Shown: one piece after another, positions 52,670 through 60,910 of the stretch
How the letters are laid out: each line of letters starts with the position of its first letter
Position numbering within the stretch: the stretch's first letter is position 1
Source of the DNA: Kutzneria chonburiensis
GTDB taxonomy: Bacteria > Actinomycetota > Actinomycetes > Mycobacteriales > Pseudonocardiaceae
NCBI RefSeq assembly: GCF_028622115.1
Contig: NZ_CP097263.1
Span: forward strand, 3,286,001-3,350,000
DNA: 64,000 nucleotides
Reading direction: 5' to 3'
Notes under the pieces: generated by a model
What the model saw: only the letters and a program-made list of their open reading frames with translations
The model's database searches: none
Told to the model about the DNA's origin: nothing
Translations under genes and position numbers: made by a program

Positions 52670-53926
52670 TCAGACTCCTTCGTGAGTGCTCAGGTCGGGA
52701 TGGGTGGACTGCTTGGCCAGCACGTCGTCCACGGTGTCGCGGCGGCGGACCAGGTAGGTCCGGCCGTGCCGCACCACGACCTCGGCCGGGTGGCCGTGGC
52801 TGAGGAAGTACACCGGCGACGCCGACGGCCCGTACGCACCGGAGCGCCGCACGCCGAGCAGATCGCCGGCTTCCAGCGACGGCAGCCGAGCGCCCTTGGC
52901 GACGGTGTCGTTGGGCGTGCACAGCGGCCCGGTGACGTTCCAGCTTTCGGTGGACTCGGCCGACCGGGACAGCAGCTCGATCGGGAAGTTGCGCTTGACG
53001 AACGAGCCGATGCCGACCGCCGCCATGTGGTGGTGGGTCCCGCCGTCGGTGACGGCGAACTTCTCCCCCATCGACTCCTTCACGTAGCGCACGCGCATCA
53101 GGTACGTGCCGGCGTCGGCCGTGAGATACCGCCCCGACTCCATGATCATCCGTGTGTCGGGGTGGGCCGCGGTGAACCGCTCGATCAGCGGGTTGAGCTC
53201 CTTGGTCAGCGCCGCGAGGTCCAGGTCCTGCTCACCGTCGAAGTAGGCGACGCCGAGGCCGCCGCCGATGTCCACGGCGTCCAGCCGGATCCCGGTGGCG
53301 GCCGCGATCCGCTCGGCCAGGTCCAGGATGTACGCGGTGTTCTTGACGACCACGTCCGCGTCCAGGATCCGCGTGCCCAGATACGCCTGCACACCGGCCA
53401 CATCGGCATGCGCGAACTCGCCCAGCGACGGCCCGGCGGCCAGCACGGTCGCCTCGTCGATACCGAACTGGCGGGGCTTGCCGCCCATCGTCAGCCGCGA
53501 GCCCTTCACGGAGAACGCCGGGTTGACCCGCAGCAGCACCCGCTGCCGCACGCCCCGCCGCCCCGCTGCCTCGTCGATCTGCGCCAGCTCCGGCAAGGAT
53601 TCGCAGACCAGCGCATAGATACCGGCCTCGATGCACGCCTCGATCTCCGCCGGACTCTTGCCCGGCCCGAGGAAGACGATGTCGCCGGGATCGGTGCCGG
53701 CGGCCAACACCGTGCGCAGCTCGGCCAGCGAAGACACCTCGGCCCGGGCACCGGCGGCCCGCAGCACGTCGTAGACGCCACGGTTGGGGTTGGACTTCAG
53801 CGAGAAGAAGACCTCCAGCGCCGGATGCAGCGCCGCTCGCAGCTCCCTGAGGTGCTGGTTCAGGTGGTCGCCGTCGTACACGTAGGTCGGGGTGCCGTGC
53901 TCCGCGGCTATCTGGTTCCAGTTCAC
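52670..53926 (-). CDS. Fold-type III PLP decarboxylase (LysA/BtrK-like)
   Basis: 418 residues from GTG 53926 (GTGA overlap). The PLP lysine is Lys44 in VFFSLKSNPNRGV; GGGLGVAYFDGE binds the phosphate, ESGRYLTADAGTYLMRVRYVKE follows, and the dimer-partner Cys lies in TGPLCTPNDTVAKG. The family decarboxylates meso-diaminopimelate, ornithine/lysine or, in BtrK, glutamate bound to an ACP. The neighbouring ATP-grasp and ACP genes favour an ACP-bound substrate. A lysine- or ornithine-derived cadaverine or putrescine cannot be excluded. Confidence 0.93.
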   Translation of the reverse strand: MNWNQIAAEHGTPTYVYDGDHLNQHLRELRAALHPALEVFFSLKSNPNRGVYDVLRAAGARAEVSSLAELRTVLAAGTDPGDIVFLGPGKSPAEIEACIEAGIYALVCESLPELAQIDEAAGRRGVRQRVLLRVNPAFSVKGSRLTMGGKPRQFGIDEATVLAAGPSLGEFAHADVAGVQAYLGTRILDADVVVKNTAYILDLAERIAAATGIRLDAVDIGGGLGVAYFDGEQDLDLAALTKELNPLIERFTAAHPDTRMIMESGRYLTADAGTYLMRVRYVKESMGEKFAVTDGGTHHHMAAVGIGSFVKRNFPIELLSRSAESTESWNVTGPLCTPNDTVAKGARLPSLEAGDLLGVRRSGAYGPSASPVYFLSHGHPAEVVVRHGRTYLVRRRDTVDDVLAKQSTHPDLSTHEGV

Positions 53927-55260
53927 GGCGTCTCCACCATCCCTCGCAGGGCCGACTCCGCGTCGGCGCTGATCGTCCGGACCTCGTCCACGCTGTCGCC
54001 GACGCAGATCGCGTACACCCGCCCGTACGCACCGGCCCCGGCCAGCACGGCGGCGTTCAGCGTGGAGAAGTTGTTCACCAGCACGCCCCGCCCGCCCTCG
54101 AACAGCAGCGATCCCAGCGCGGCGCGGACCTCGTCGAAGCTGTGCGCCCGCGCCGGCTTCAGGTCGAACGTCCCGGCCAGGGCGAAACGACCCTCGCCGA
54201 CCAGCCGTTCGGCCACCCGGTTCTGGTAGGTCGCCATGTTGAACCGGGCGTTGATCTCCAGACAGGGGTAGAGCGTGCCGTCGACGCCGAGCATGGCGTC
54301 CACTCCTACGACGCCGTAATACCCATCAGCCGATAAGGTCTTACCGAGCACCGAGGCAGCCGCCTCCAGCTCGCCGACCTGGGCGGCGCTGAGCGCCGGC
54401 GGGAACAGGTGGCCGCGGTGCACGCCGTTCTCGGTGAAGGCGGTCTTGACGGTTTCGAAGCGGATTTCGCCGCCGCGGCCGAGGATGAACTGGTAGTTCA
54501 GGTCGGCGACCTTGTCGATCCAGCTCTCCACGACCAGCGAGACGGTGTCCGAGCCGCGGCGCTGGAGCAGCCGCAGCAGCTGCGAGGCACGCTTGGGGCT
54601 GTCCAGCACGACCATGCCGCGGCCGGAAACGCCGAGCGATTCCTTGACCACGACCCGGGTGCCTTCGCCGGCGTGGGTGTCGAGGGCCGCGGCGAGCTCG
54701 TCGAGCGTGCGGCACTCGGCCCCGGGCACGGCCGTCAGACCGGCGGCGTTGACCAGCTCGCGGCTGTAGATCTTGCCGTTGACCTGCTTGCACACGCCGG
54801 CGCTCGGCGCGGCCAGCGGCAGGCCGGTAACCGCGGCCAGCCTTTCCTCGTCGGCCGAGACGCCCAACGGCATCAGGTACGTGCGGCCGTCGGCCATCGA
54901 GGCGAGTTCGGCCAGCAGCCGTGGCGAGGCCAGGACGTCGCCGGTGATGGACCGCTGGGGCTCGTTGTTGTCCACGACCAGCTGCCGGCCGGCGGCGACG
55001 CCCAGGCCGCGCAGGTAGTCCGCGTGGCCGGGATCGAGCGGGCCCTTGAGGACAACGGCGTCGTGGTCGTCGGCCAGCAGGACGCCGACCTCCTCCATAC
55101 GATTCACCATGGCGGCGGAGAACGACAGGCCGGCGCCGGGCAGACCGGGCTCGTCCTGGCCCCAGGCGCGCTCGACCTCGAAGTTGTTGAGGTAGACGAA
55201 TCTCGCGGTCGGATCGCCGACCAGCGCCGTCTTCAGTCTCGCGGTGAAGCTGTCAGCCAT
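53923..55260 (-). CDS. ATP-grasp amino acid ligase (BtrJ-like candidate)
   Basis: 445 residues. A pre-ATP-grasp region of about 150 residues is followed by the ATP-grasp fold: VCKQVNGKIYSRELVNAAGLTAVPG, RVVVKESLGVSGRGMVVLD, LVVESWIDKVADLNYQFIL, and the metal/ATP end DGYYGVVGVDAMLG...YPCLEINARFNM. ATP-grasp enzymes join a carboxylate to an amine or thiol. Placed between a decarboxylase and an ACP gene, it probably loads an amino acid onto the ACP or protects its amino group, as BtrJ does with glutamate. The substrate is an inference. Confidence 0.92.
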   Translation of the reverse strand: MADSFTARLKTALVGDPTARFVYLNNFEVERAWGQDEPGLPGAGLSFSAAMVNRMEEVGVLLADDHDAVVLKGPLDPGHADYLRGLGVAAGRQLVVDNNEPQRSITGDVLASPRLLAELASMADGRTYLMPLGVSADEERLAAVTGLPLAAPSAGVCKQVNGKIYSRELVNAAGLTAVPGAECRTLDELAAALDTHAGEGTRVVVKESLGVSGRGMVVLDSPKRASQLLRLLQRRGSDTVSLVVESWIDKVADLNYQFILGRGGEIRFETVKTAFTENGVHRGHLFPPALSAAQVGELEAAASVLGKTLSADGYYGVVGVDAMLGVDGTLYPCLEINARFNMATYQNRVAERLVGEGRFALAGTFDLKPARAHSFDEVRAALGSLLFEGGRGVLVNNFSTLNAAVLAGAGAYGRVYAICVGDSVDEVRTISADAESALRGMVETP

Positions 55261-57118
55261 GGTCTTCCCCTGTTCGCACGACGGCGGCGGCGAACGTGCC
55301 GCCCTGGCCGGCCGATGCCAGCAACACCGTGTCGCCCGGTGTGGTCGCCCCCTCGGCGCGCGCGGTCGCCAGGTTGACGAACGGATCGGCCGAGAAGCAG
55401 TGCCCCATCCGCGGGATGTTCTCCAGGTAGATCCGGGTCAGCGGCAGGCCGAGCAGCCGGGCGGTTTCGCTCCACGAGAACCGGTTCACGTTGTGCGGCA
55501 ACACCAGTGACACGTCGTCGAGCGTGATCCCGGCGTCCTGCACGGCATCCCGCATGACCGCGGCGAGTGCCGGGACGTAGCTCTCGTGGTAGCGGCCCTG
55601 CTGCTCCGGCGTCATGTCGCCGGCCGCGTGGAACTGGCCGAGCGTGCGCTGCGCCAGGCCCAACACCGTGTCGCCGGGGCCGTCCAACGACACCAGGGCG
55701 GCCGCGGCGGCGTCGCCGAGGATGGTGGTGTTCGGAATGTGTTGCATCACCGACGACACCACCTTCTCGCCGATGAGGATCAGTGCGGTGCTGCCGGGCG
55801 GTTCGTCGCGGAGCAGCGCCTCGACTGTCTTCAGCGCGTACAGGCCGGTGACGCAGCTCTGATGGGCCATGGTGAACGCCCGCGCGTCGTCGAGACCGAG
55901 CTTCTCCCGCACGGTGTCCATGTGGCGCAGGTACGGCGGCACGATGTGCTGCACGGTGTGCGCGTGGACGACGTAGCGGACCAGCGAGCGGTCCGTGCCG
56001 CCGAGCGCCTCCTCGCCGGCAGCGAGCAGGATGTCCACCACCGACAGCGGGCCGACGGTGGTGATCCGGTCCAGGCCGAAGAACCGGGTGAACAGCCGGA
56101 CTTCCTTGGCCGACAGGTCGAGCGGGTCACGCAGGTCCGGCACCGTGAAGCTGTCCTCGGGCACGAACGGCACGATCTTACGCAGGCGCAGCACAACGGC
56201 CCCGTTCCCGGCGACGCACCACTCCAGCACCGCCATCGCGCTGTGCATCTTGTTCTCGGCCTGGTCGAAGGCGATGCTGCGCGGCCCGTCGAGCACCTCG
56301 GCCACGACCTCCTCGCCGCGGTGGGCCGGCAGGTCGTGCATGAACACGGCGTCCGGGAAGCGGTCCATCAACTCGGTCGTCACCTGGAACGGCGCGAACA
56401 CGGTGCGCCAGTGGGGATCCGGCTTGGTGGTGCCGGTCGTCTGCCACCGGGTCGTGTAGACGACGTCGAACATCGACAGGTCATCGAGATCGTGCTGTTC
56501 GTGCACGATGGCACCGCTGGAGGCCGCCAACTTCGCCGCGCGCTCACGGATGTCTTGCGTGAGGCCATATCCCGGCGGCGTACGCAGTTCCAGGTGCGTG
56601 CCGCGGTAGCGGGTGAGGCCGAGCGCAAGCGCCGCGGCGGTGTTGTTGCCCTCGCCCACGTAGAGGATGCGCAGGCCCTCGATCTCGCCGAAGCGCCCGG
56701 CCAGCGTGGTCAGGTCGGCCAGTGCCTGGGTCGGGTGCTCGTCGGCGCTCATGGCGTTGACCACGGCCATTCGGTCCTGGTCGGCCCAAGCCCGCATTTC
56801 CTCGGGGTCGTCGGCCGTGCGGGCGACCAAGGCGTCGAGCATGCGGGAGAACACGCGGCCGGTGTCCTCGCTGCTCTCCCCCGTGTTCAACTGAAGGTCG
56901 TCGGGGCCGAAGGCGATCACGTTCGCACCGAGCCTGAGCGCGGCCGCCGAGAAGGCGGTCCGGGTGCGGGTCGAGGTCTTGCGGAAGTAGATGCCCACGA
57001 CCTTGCCGGCCAGCGGGCTGTCCGGCCGTGACCGGGACGGTTCCGCGCCGCGCGCGACGATGTCGTGCAGCTCGTCGTCGGACAGGTCGTCCAGCGAGAT
57101 CAGATGCCGTGCTACCAC
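55253..57118 (-). CDS. Carbamoyltransferase-KASIII fusion protein
   Basis: 621 residues from GTG 57118. Residues 1-305 are an ornithine/aspartate carbamoyltransferase: carbamoyl phosphate site SxRTR at 49-53, HPTQALADL at 128-136, VGEGNNTAAALALG, and HDLPAHRGEEV at 261-271, where the ornithine-binding Cys of HCLP is Asp262. Residues about 308-621 are a ketoacyl-synthase III: Cys422 in AHQSCVTGLYAL, His542 in VLPHNVNRFSW, and His573 in MGHCFSADPF where Asn is usual. No stop or start separates the halves. It lies between the diaminopropionate genes and the ATP-grasp gene. I infer carbamoylation of diaminopropionate, followed by acyl transfer. Confidence 0.92.
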   Translation of the reverse strand: MVARHLISLDDLSDDELHDIVARGAEPSRSRPDSPLAGKVVGIYFRKTSTRTRTAFSAAALRLGANVIAFGPDDLQLNTGESSEDTGRVFSRMLDALVARTADDPEEMRAWADQDRMAVVNAMSADEHPTQALADLTTLAGRFGEIEGLRILYVGEGNNTAAALALGLTRYRGTHLELRTPPGYGLTQDIRERAAKLAASSGAIVHEQHDLDDLSMFDVVYTTRWQTTGTTKPDPHWRTVFAPFQVTTELMDRFPDAVFMHDLPAHRGEEVVAEVLDGPRSIAFDQAENKMHSAMAVLEWCVAGNGAVVLRLRKIVPFVPEDSFTVPDLRDPLDLSAKEVRLFTRFFGLDRITTVGPLSVVDILLAAGEEALGGTDRSLVRYVVHAHTVQHIVPPYLRHMDTVREKLGLDDARAFTMAHQSCVTGLYALKTVEALLRDEPPGSTALILIGEKVVSSVMQHIPNTTILGDAAAAALVSLDGPGDTVLGLAQRTLGQFHAAGDMTPEQQGRYHESYVPALAAVMRDAVQDAGITLDDVSLVLPHNVNRFSWSETARLLGLPLTRIYLENIPRMGHCFSADPFVNLATARAEGATTPGDTVLLASAGQGGTFAAAVVRTGEDHG

Positions 57119-58116
57119 CGCGCCACCTCCGCGAAGAAGTCCGGTACCGCCTGGGCGCAGCCGGTCGCCACGCCGGTCGTGAAGATCTCCAGCCCGACCG
57201 CGATGTCCAGCACACCGAGCCCGAACGGCGAGAAGATGCGCGGCTTGTCCCGGCCGAGCGTGATCTCGCCGAGCAGCAGCTCGGCCAGCGTGCCGTCGAT
57301 GAAGTCCCGGTGTCCGAGCTGCTGCTCGGCCAGGTGCGGCGACGTGTCGGCGTTCAGGCAGTGATCGACGTCGTCGAGTACGTTGTGAGCGGCGGCAATG
57401 ATGTCCGGGCCGATATCGCGCAGCGACACGTTGAGCACCGTTTGGCCGGGCGCAAACGCTTCCGGGTCAACGATGTACGGCTCGCCGGCGGTCGTGGCGA
57501 GCACCACGATGTCGGCCCGGTCAACCGCATCGGCCAAATTCGTACCAACAGAACTGCTGTAGCCCAACGACTCCGTGTACCGGGCGGCCTTGCCGGCGTA
57601 GTCGGCCACGGCGTCGTGGATCACGACTTCGGAGATCTCCCAGTCCAATGCACGCAGGAACTCCAGGATGTTGCGCGAGATCACGCCCGCGCCGACGACA
57701 GCGACCTTCCGCGCCACCCGAGAGCCGTGCAGCGCCTCCGCCCCGAGCACGGCCGATGCCGCCGTCCGCGCGGCGCTGATCTGCGCCGCTTCGAGGCAGG
57801 CGAACGGGTAGCCGGTCTCGAAGTCGTTGAGCAGCAACACGGCCGAGGCCCGCGGGATGTTGCGGGAGACGTTGTCCGGGAAGCTGCCGATCCACTTGAT
57901 ACCGGCAACGCCGGGTTCGCCGCGCACCAGCGCCGGCAGGGCGATGATCCGGGCGTTCGGCTTCTCCGGGAACCGCAGGAAGTAGCTGCGCGGGTTGATC
58001 GTCTCGCCGCGGTGGTGGGCGAGGTAGGTGTCCCGGACGCGGGCGTACAGCTCCGGCCGCGACTTCTCGATGACGGCACGGATGTCCTTGCCGCCCAACA
58101 CATGGAACGAGAACAC
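57112..58116 (-). CDS. sbnB: SbnB-like 2,3-diaminopropionate synthase subunit
   Basis: 334 residues from GTG 58116. Ornithine cyclodeaminase/mu-crystallin family: Rossmann core RVARKVAVVGAGVISRNILEFLRALDW and SVGTNLADAVDRADIVVLATTAGEPYI, with INPRSYFLRFPEKPNARIIALPALV and GVAGIKWIGSFPDN in the N-terminal part. SbnB oxidises N-(1-amino-1-carboxyethyl)-glutamate to release L-2,3-diaminopropionate, 2-oxoglutarate and NADH. It follows SbnA by 7 bp and overlaps the next gene by 7 bp. Confidence 0.95.
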   Translation of the reverse strand: MFSFHVLGGKDIRAVIEKSRPELYARVRDTYLAHHRGETINPRSYFLRFPEKPNARIIALPALVRGEPGVAGIKWIGSFPDNVSRNIPRASAVLLLNDFETGYPFACLEAAQISAARTAASAVLGAEALHGSRVARKVAVVGAGVISRNILEFLRALDWEISEVVIHDAVADYAGKAARYTESLGYSSSVGTNLADAVDRADIVVLATTAGEPYIVDPEAFAPGQTVLNVSLRDIGPDIIAAAHNVLDDVDHCLNADTSPHLAEQQLGHRDFIDGTLAELLLGEITLGRDKPRIFSPFGLGVLDIAVGLEIFTTGVATGCAQAVPDFFAEVARW

Positions 58117-58123
58117 GGCCGGC

Positions 58124-59107
58124 TCAGCTCCTCACGGTCGACAGCTCGGCGGGGGCGTCGTGCAGGCAGTCCGGGCCGAACCGGCCGGCCACCCAGGCGT
58201 CGTCGTAGATCGTGCGCGCGTACCGGTCCCCGAAGTCGGGCGAGACGCCCACCACGCACGAGCCGGCCGGCAGTTCGGGCGCACGGCGCCGGATCGCCGA
58301 CACCACCGAGCCGGTCGAGCCGCCGGCGAACAGCCCGTGCTCACGGGCCAGCCAGCGACAGGTCCTGATGGTGTCCACTTCGGACACCTGGATCAGCTCG
58401 TCGACCAGCTCCGGCCGGAACAACTCCGGCCGCCGGCTGGCGCCGATGCCGGGGATGTACCGCGGGCCGGCCGGCGTGCCGAAGCTCACCGAGCCTTCCG
58501 CGTCCACGGCGATGATCCGGGTCGACGGCGATACCCGGCGGAAGTGCCGGACGCAGCCCATCAGCGTGCCGGCGGTGCCGGTGCCGACGAACAGGTAGTC
58601 CACCCGGGGCAGCTCGGCGGTGATCGACGCGGCGGTGTGCCGCTCGTGGGCCATCCAGTTGCGCGGATTCACGTACTGGTTGAGCCACACCAGAAGCGGG
58701 TCCGAAGCGACACGGCGCTCGATGTAGGAGATGCGGCTGCCGAGGTAGCCGCCGCTGGCGTCGCGCTCGTCCACCTCGACGACCTCGGCCCCCAGCGCCC
58801 GCATGACCTCCACGCTCTGCGGCGAGGTGTTCGGGTCGGTGACGCACAGGAAGTGGTAGCCCTTGCTGGCCGACACCATGGCCAGCGCGATGCCCAGGCT
58901 GCCCGACGACGACTCGATCAGGCTGCCGCCGGGCCGCAGCACACCCCGTCGCTCGGCGTCGGAGACCATGCTCACGGCGACCTTCAGCTTGATCGAGCCC
59001 GCCGGGTTCAGGCCCTCCATCTTCAGGTAGACCTCGACACCGGCCGGCTCGCGCAGCCGCAGGAAGACATCGTCCGGGACCATCTCGTAGGCGTGTTCAT
59101 ATATCAC
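58124..59107 (-). CDS. sbnA: SbnA-like diaminopropionate biosynthesis synthase
   Basis: 327 residues from GTG 59107, chosen because MIYEHAYEM is the family's usual start. Cysteine-synthase fold: PLP lysine Lys40 in LNPAGSIKLKVAV, SSSGSLGIALAMV, LFVGTGTAGTLMGCVRHF, AVDAEGSVSFG, and FAGGSTGSVVSAI. SbnA joins O-phosphoserine and glutamate. With SbnB it makes L-2,3-diaminopropionate, as in staphyloferrin B. First gene of operon B. The frame is open for 200 bp upstream without similarity. Confidence 0.95.
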   Translation of the reverse strand: MIYEHAYEMVPDDVFLRLREPAGVEVYLKMEGLNPAGSIKLKVAVSMVSDAERRGVLRPGGSLIESSSGSLGIALAMVSASKGYHFLCVTDPNTSPQSVEVMRALGAEVVEVDERDASGGYLGSRISYIERRVASDPLLVWLNQYVNPRNWMAHERHTAASITAELPRVDYLFVGTGTAGTLMGCVRHFRRVSPSTRIIAVDAEGSVSFGTPAGPRYIPGIGASRRPELFRPELVDELIQVSEVDTIRTCRWLAREHGLFAGGSTGSVVSAIRRRAPELPAGSCVVGVSPDFGDRYARTIYDDAWVAGRFGPDCLHDAPAELSTVRS

Positions 59108-59267
59108 CGCTACCCGCCTCAGATCAGTGAATGTCGCCGTGCCGCCGACGATCAACGTCCCGCCAGCGTAGGAGCGCGGCCGGGCCGGCGACAGGCAAGC
59201 AGCGGGCAGCAAAGTTGCCGGACGCCGTTCCTGGCCCCGGCCCCCGTGCCCCTGCGCTACTGGCTCC
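59108..59267. promoter_or_regulatory. Divergent promoter region of operons B and C
   Basis: 160 bp between the starts of sbnA (minus) and the free condensation domain (plus). It should hold two promoters. No clear operator palindrome is seen; TTGCCGGACGCCG at 59215 onward could be part of a -35 region, but this is weak. Confidence 0.4.
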
Positions 59268-60650
59268 ATGCAACCTCCGGCCATCCGAAAGACTGGACGT
59301 GAACTCACGCTCGCCCAGCAGGCGCTGTGGTTTCTCCAGGAGCTCGCGCCGGACAGCAGCGCCTACAACGTGTCCGGCGCGGTGAACCTGCATTTCGAGG
59401 TCGACGTCGAGCTGATGGCGACGGCGGTGCGGCGGACGATCGCCGCGCATGCCGTGCTGGACTGCGTGTTCCGGCCGGTCGCCGGCGAGGTCCGCCGCCT
59501 GCCCAGCCGTACCCCGTTCTCGTTGGACGTGCACGAGCTGGCGCTCAAGGACGACAAGCTCGAGGAGTTCGCGCTGGGCCTGGTGCGGCGGCCGTTCCGG
59601 CTGGCCCGGGACCGGCCGATCCGCATCGCCTTGCTGCGGCGGGAGAACGGCCCCGACATCCTGCTGCTGGCCGCGCACCACATCGTCATGGACATGGCCT
59701 CCCAGCTGCTGACGTTCCGCGAGATCCTGTCCACGTACTCGGCACTGCGCGCCGGCACCGAACCCACTCCCACGGCCGCCGCGGAGTTCGACGAGTTCGT
59801 CGACCGGCAGCGGACGTATCTGGAGTCGTCGAAGGCCGACGCGGCGCGGAAGTACTGGCAGGGTCAGCTGACCGACGTCCCGGACAACGAGATCCCCACC
59901 GACCTGCCGCGGCCCGACGTGTACCAGTTCGCCGGCTCCGCGGTCGAGTTCGGGTTGTCGGGCAAGCTCATGGCTGATGTCGAGCTGGCGGCATCAGCCC
60001 GGAACACCACGACGTTCGCGTTCCTGTTCTCGGTGTTCCAGCTGCTCCTGCACGTCTACAGTAGACAGACGGATCTGCTCATCGGCTACCCCGCGACGCT
60101 GCGGGCCGGCAGCCGGTTCCGCGAGTCGATCGGCTACTTCGTCAACACGCTGCCGTTGCGCGCGCGCATCGACCCGGACGCCTCGTTCGACACGTTGCTG
60201 GGCAACACCATCGACCAGTTGTGGCGCGGGCTGATGCACCGGCAGTTCCCGTTCGCCCTGATGCCGCGGCTGGTCGACGCCAAGCGTGAGCCCGATCGCG
60301 CCGGCCTGATCGAGGTGATGTTCGTGCTGACGGCCGAGGATCCGGCCGACCCGCTCGCCGCCTCGCTGGCCCCGGGCGCCCGGGTCGAGCACGCCGGGCT
60401 CGAGCTGTCCGAGTACTACCTGCCCCAGCAGCAGGGCCAGTTCGACCTGACGCTCCAGGTGCAGCACAGCGGCGGCCTCGCGCGCGCCGAACTCAAGTAC
60501 AACACCTCGCTGTTCACCGAGCAGACGGCCCGCAGCCTGGCCGACGACTTCGTCGACCTGCTCGACGCCGCGGCCGCCGGCGCCCTGCCGGCCCGGCTGC
60601 GGGAGATCACCGACGGCGGTTACACCCCGGTTGAGGCGGAGGAAAGATGA
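59268..60650 (+). CDS. Stand-alone NRPS condensation domain
   Basis: 460 residues. A complete C domain: LTLAQQALWFLQELAPDSSAYNVSGAV, AAHAVLDCVFRP, the active motif AAHHIVMDMAS (HHxxxDM, last Gly is Met), YPATLRAGSRFRESIGYFVNTLPLRARI and FPFALMPRLV. Free C domains act on a carrier-bound donor and acceptor in trans. The downstream carrier starts inside its stop (ATGA overlap). It would couple the ligase-loaded amino acid to an NRPS-bound chain, probably on the A-less NRPS at 36942. Confidence 0.93.
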   Translation: MQPPAIRKTGRELTLAQQALWFLQELAPDSSAYNVSGAVNLHFEVDVELMATAVRRTIAAHAVLDCVFRPVAGEVRRLPSRTPFSLDVHELALKDDKLEEFALGLVRRPFRLARDRPIRIALLRRENGPDILLLAAHHIVMDMASQLLTFREILSTYSALRAGTEPTPTAAAEFDEFVDRQRTYLESSKADAARKYWQGQLTDVPDNEIPTDLPRPDVYQFAGSAVEFGLSGKLMADVELAASARNTTTFAFLFSVFQLLLHVYSRQTDLLIGYPATLRAGSRFRESIGYFVNTLPLRARIDPDASFDTLLGNTIDQLWRGLMHRQFPFALMPRLVDAKREPDRAGLIEVMFVLTAEDPADPLAASLAPGARVEHAGLELSEYYLPQQQGQFDLTLQVQHSGGLARAELKYNTSLFTEQTARSLADDFVDLLDAAAAGALPARLREITDGGYTPVEAEER

Positions 60651-60910
60651 GACAGGACACGGAAATCGACCCGGCCCGACTCGCGCAGGTGCGCGACGTG
60701 GTGGCCGAGGTCTTCTCCGCCGAACCGGCCGCGGTCGCGGCGGCGGGCTCGTTCGAGGACGACCTCGACACGAACTCGCTGCTCGCCGTGGACCTGTGCG
60801 TCCGCCTCGAGGCGGATTTCGGCATCAGCATCAGCAACGACGAACTGCCGCAGCTCATGACCGACCTGCGCACCGTGTACGAGTTCGTCGCCGACAAGGC
60901 GAAGTGGTGA
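60647..60910 (+). CDS. Stand-alone carrier protein of the aa:CP ligase
   Basis: 87 residues, ATGA overlap with the C-domain gene. The phosphopantetheine Ser44 lies in SFEDDLDTNSLLAVDLCVRLEADFGISIS. Aminoacyl carrier proteins next to seryl-tRNA-synthetase-like ligases in other bacteria have this size and context. It receives the amino acid from the ligase gene that follows. Confidence 0.93.
   Translation: MRQDTEIDPARLAQVRDVVAEVFSAEPAAVAAAGSFEDDLDTNSLLAVDLCVRLEADFGISISNDELPQLMTDLRTVYEFVADKAKW

Noticed and set aside
47803-59107. Viomycin/capreomycin-type cluster
   Set aside because: Diaminopropionate genes, a carbamoyltransferase and a VioC-like oxygenase are shared themes, but capreomycidine-forming PLP enzyme (VioD) and the expected NRPS set are missing, and the ACP/ATP-grasp route is foreign to it.
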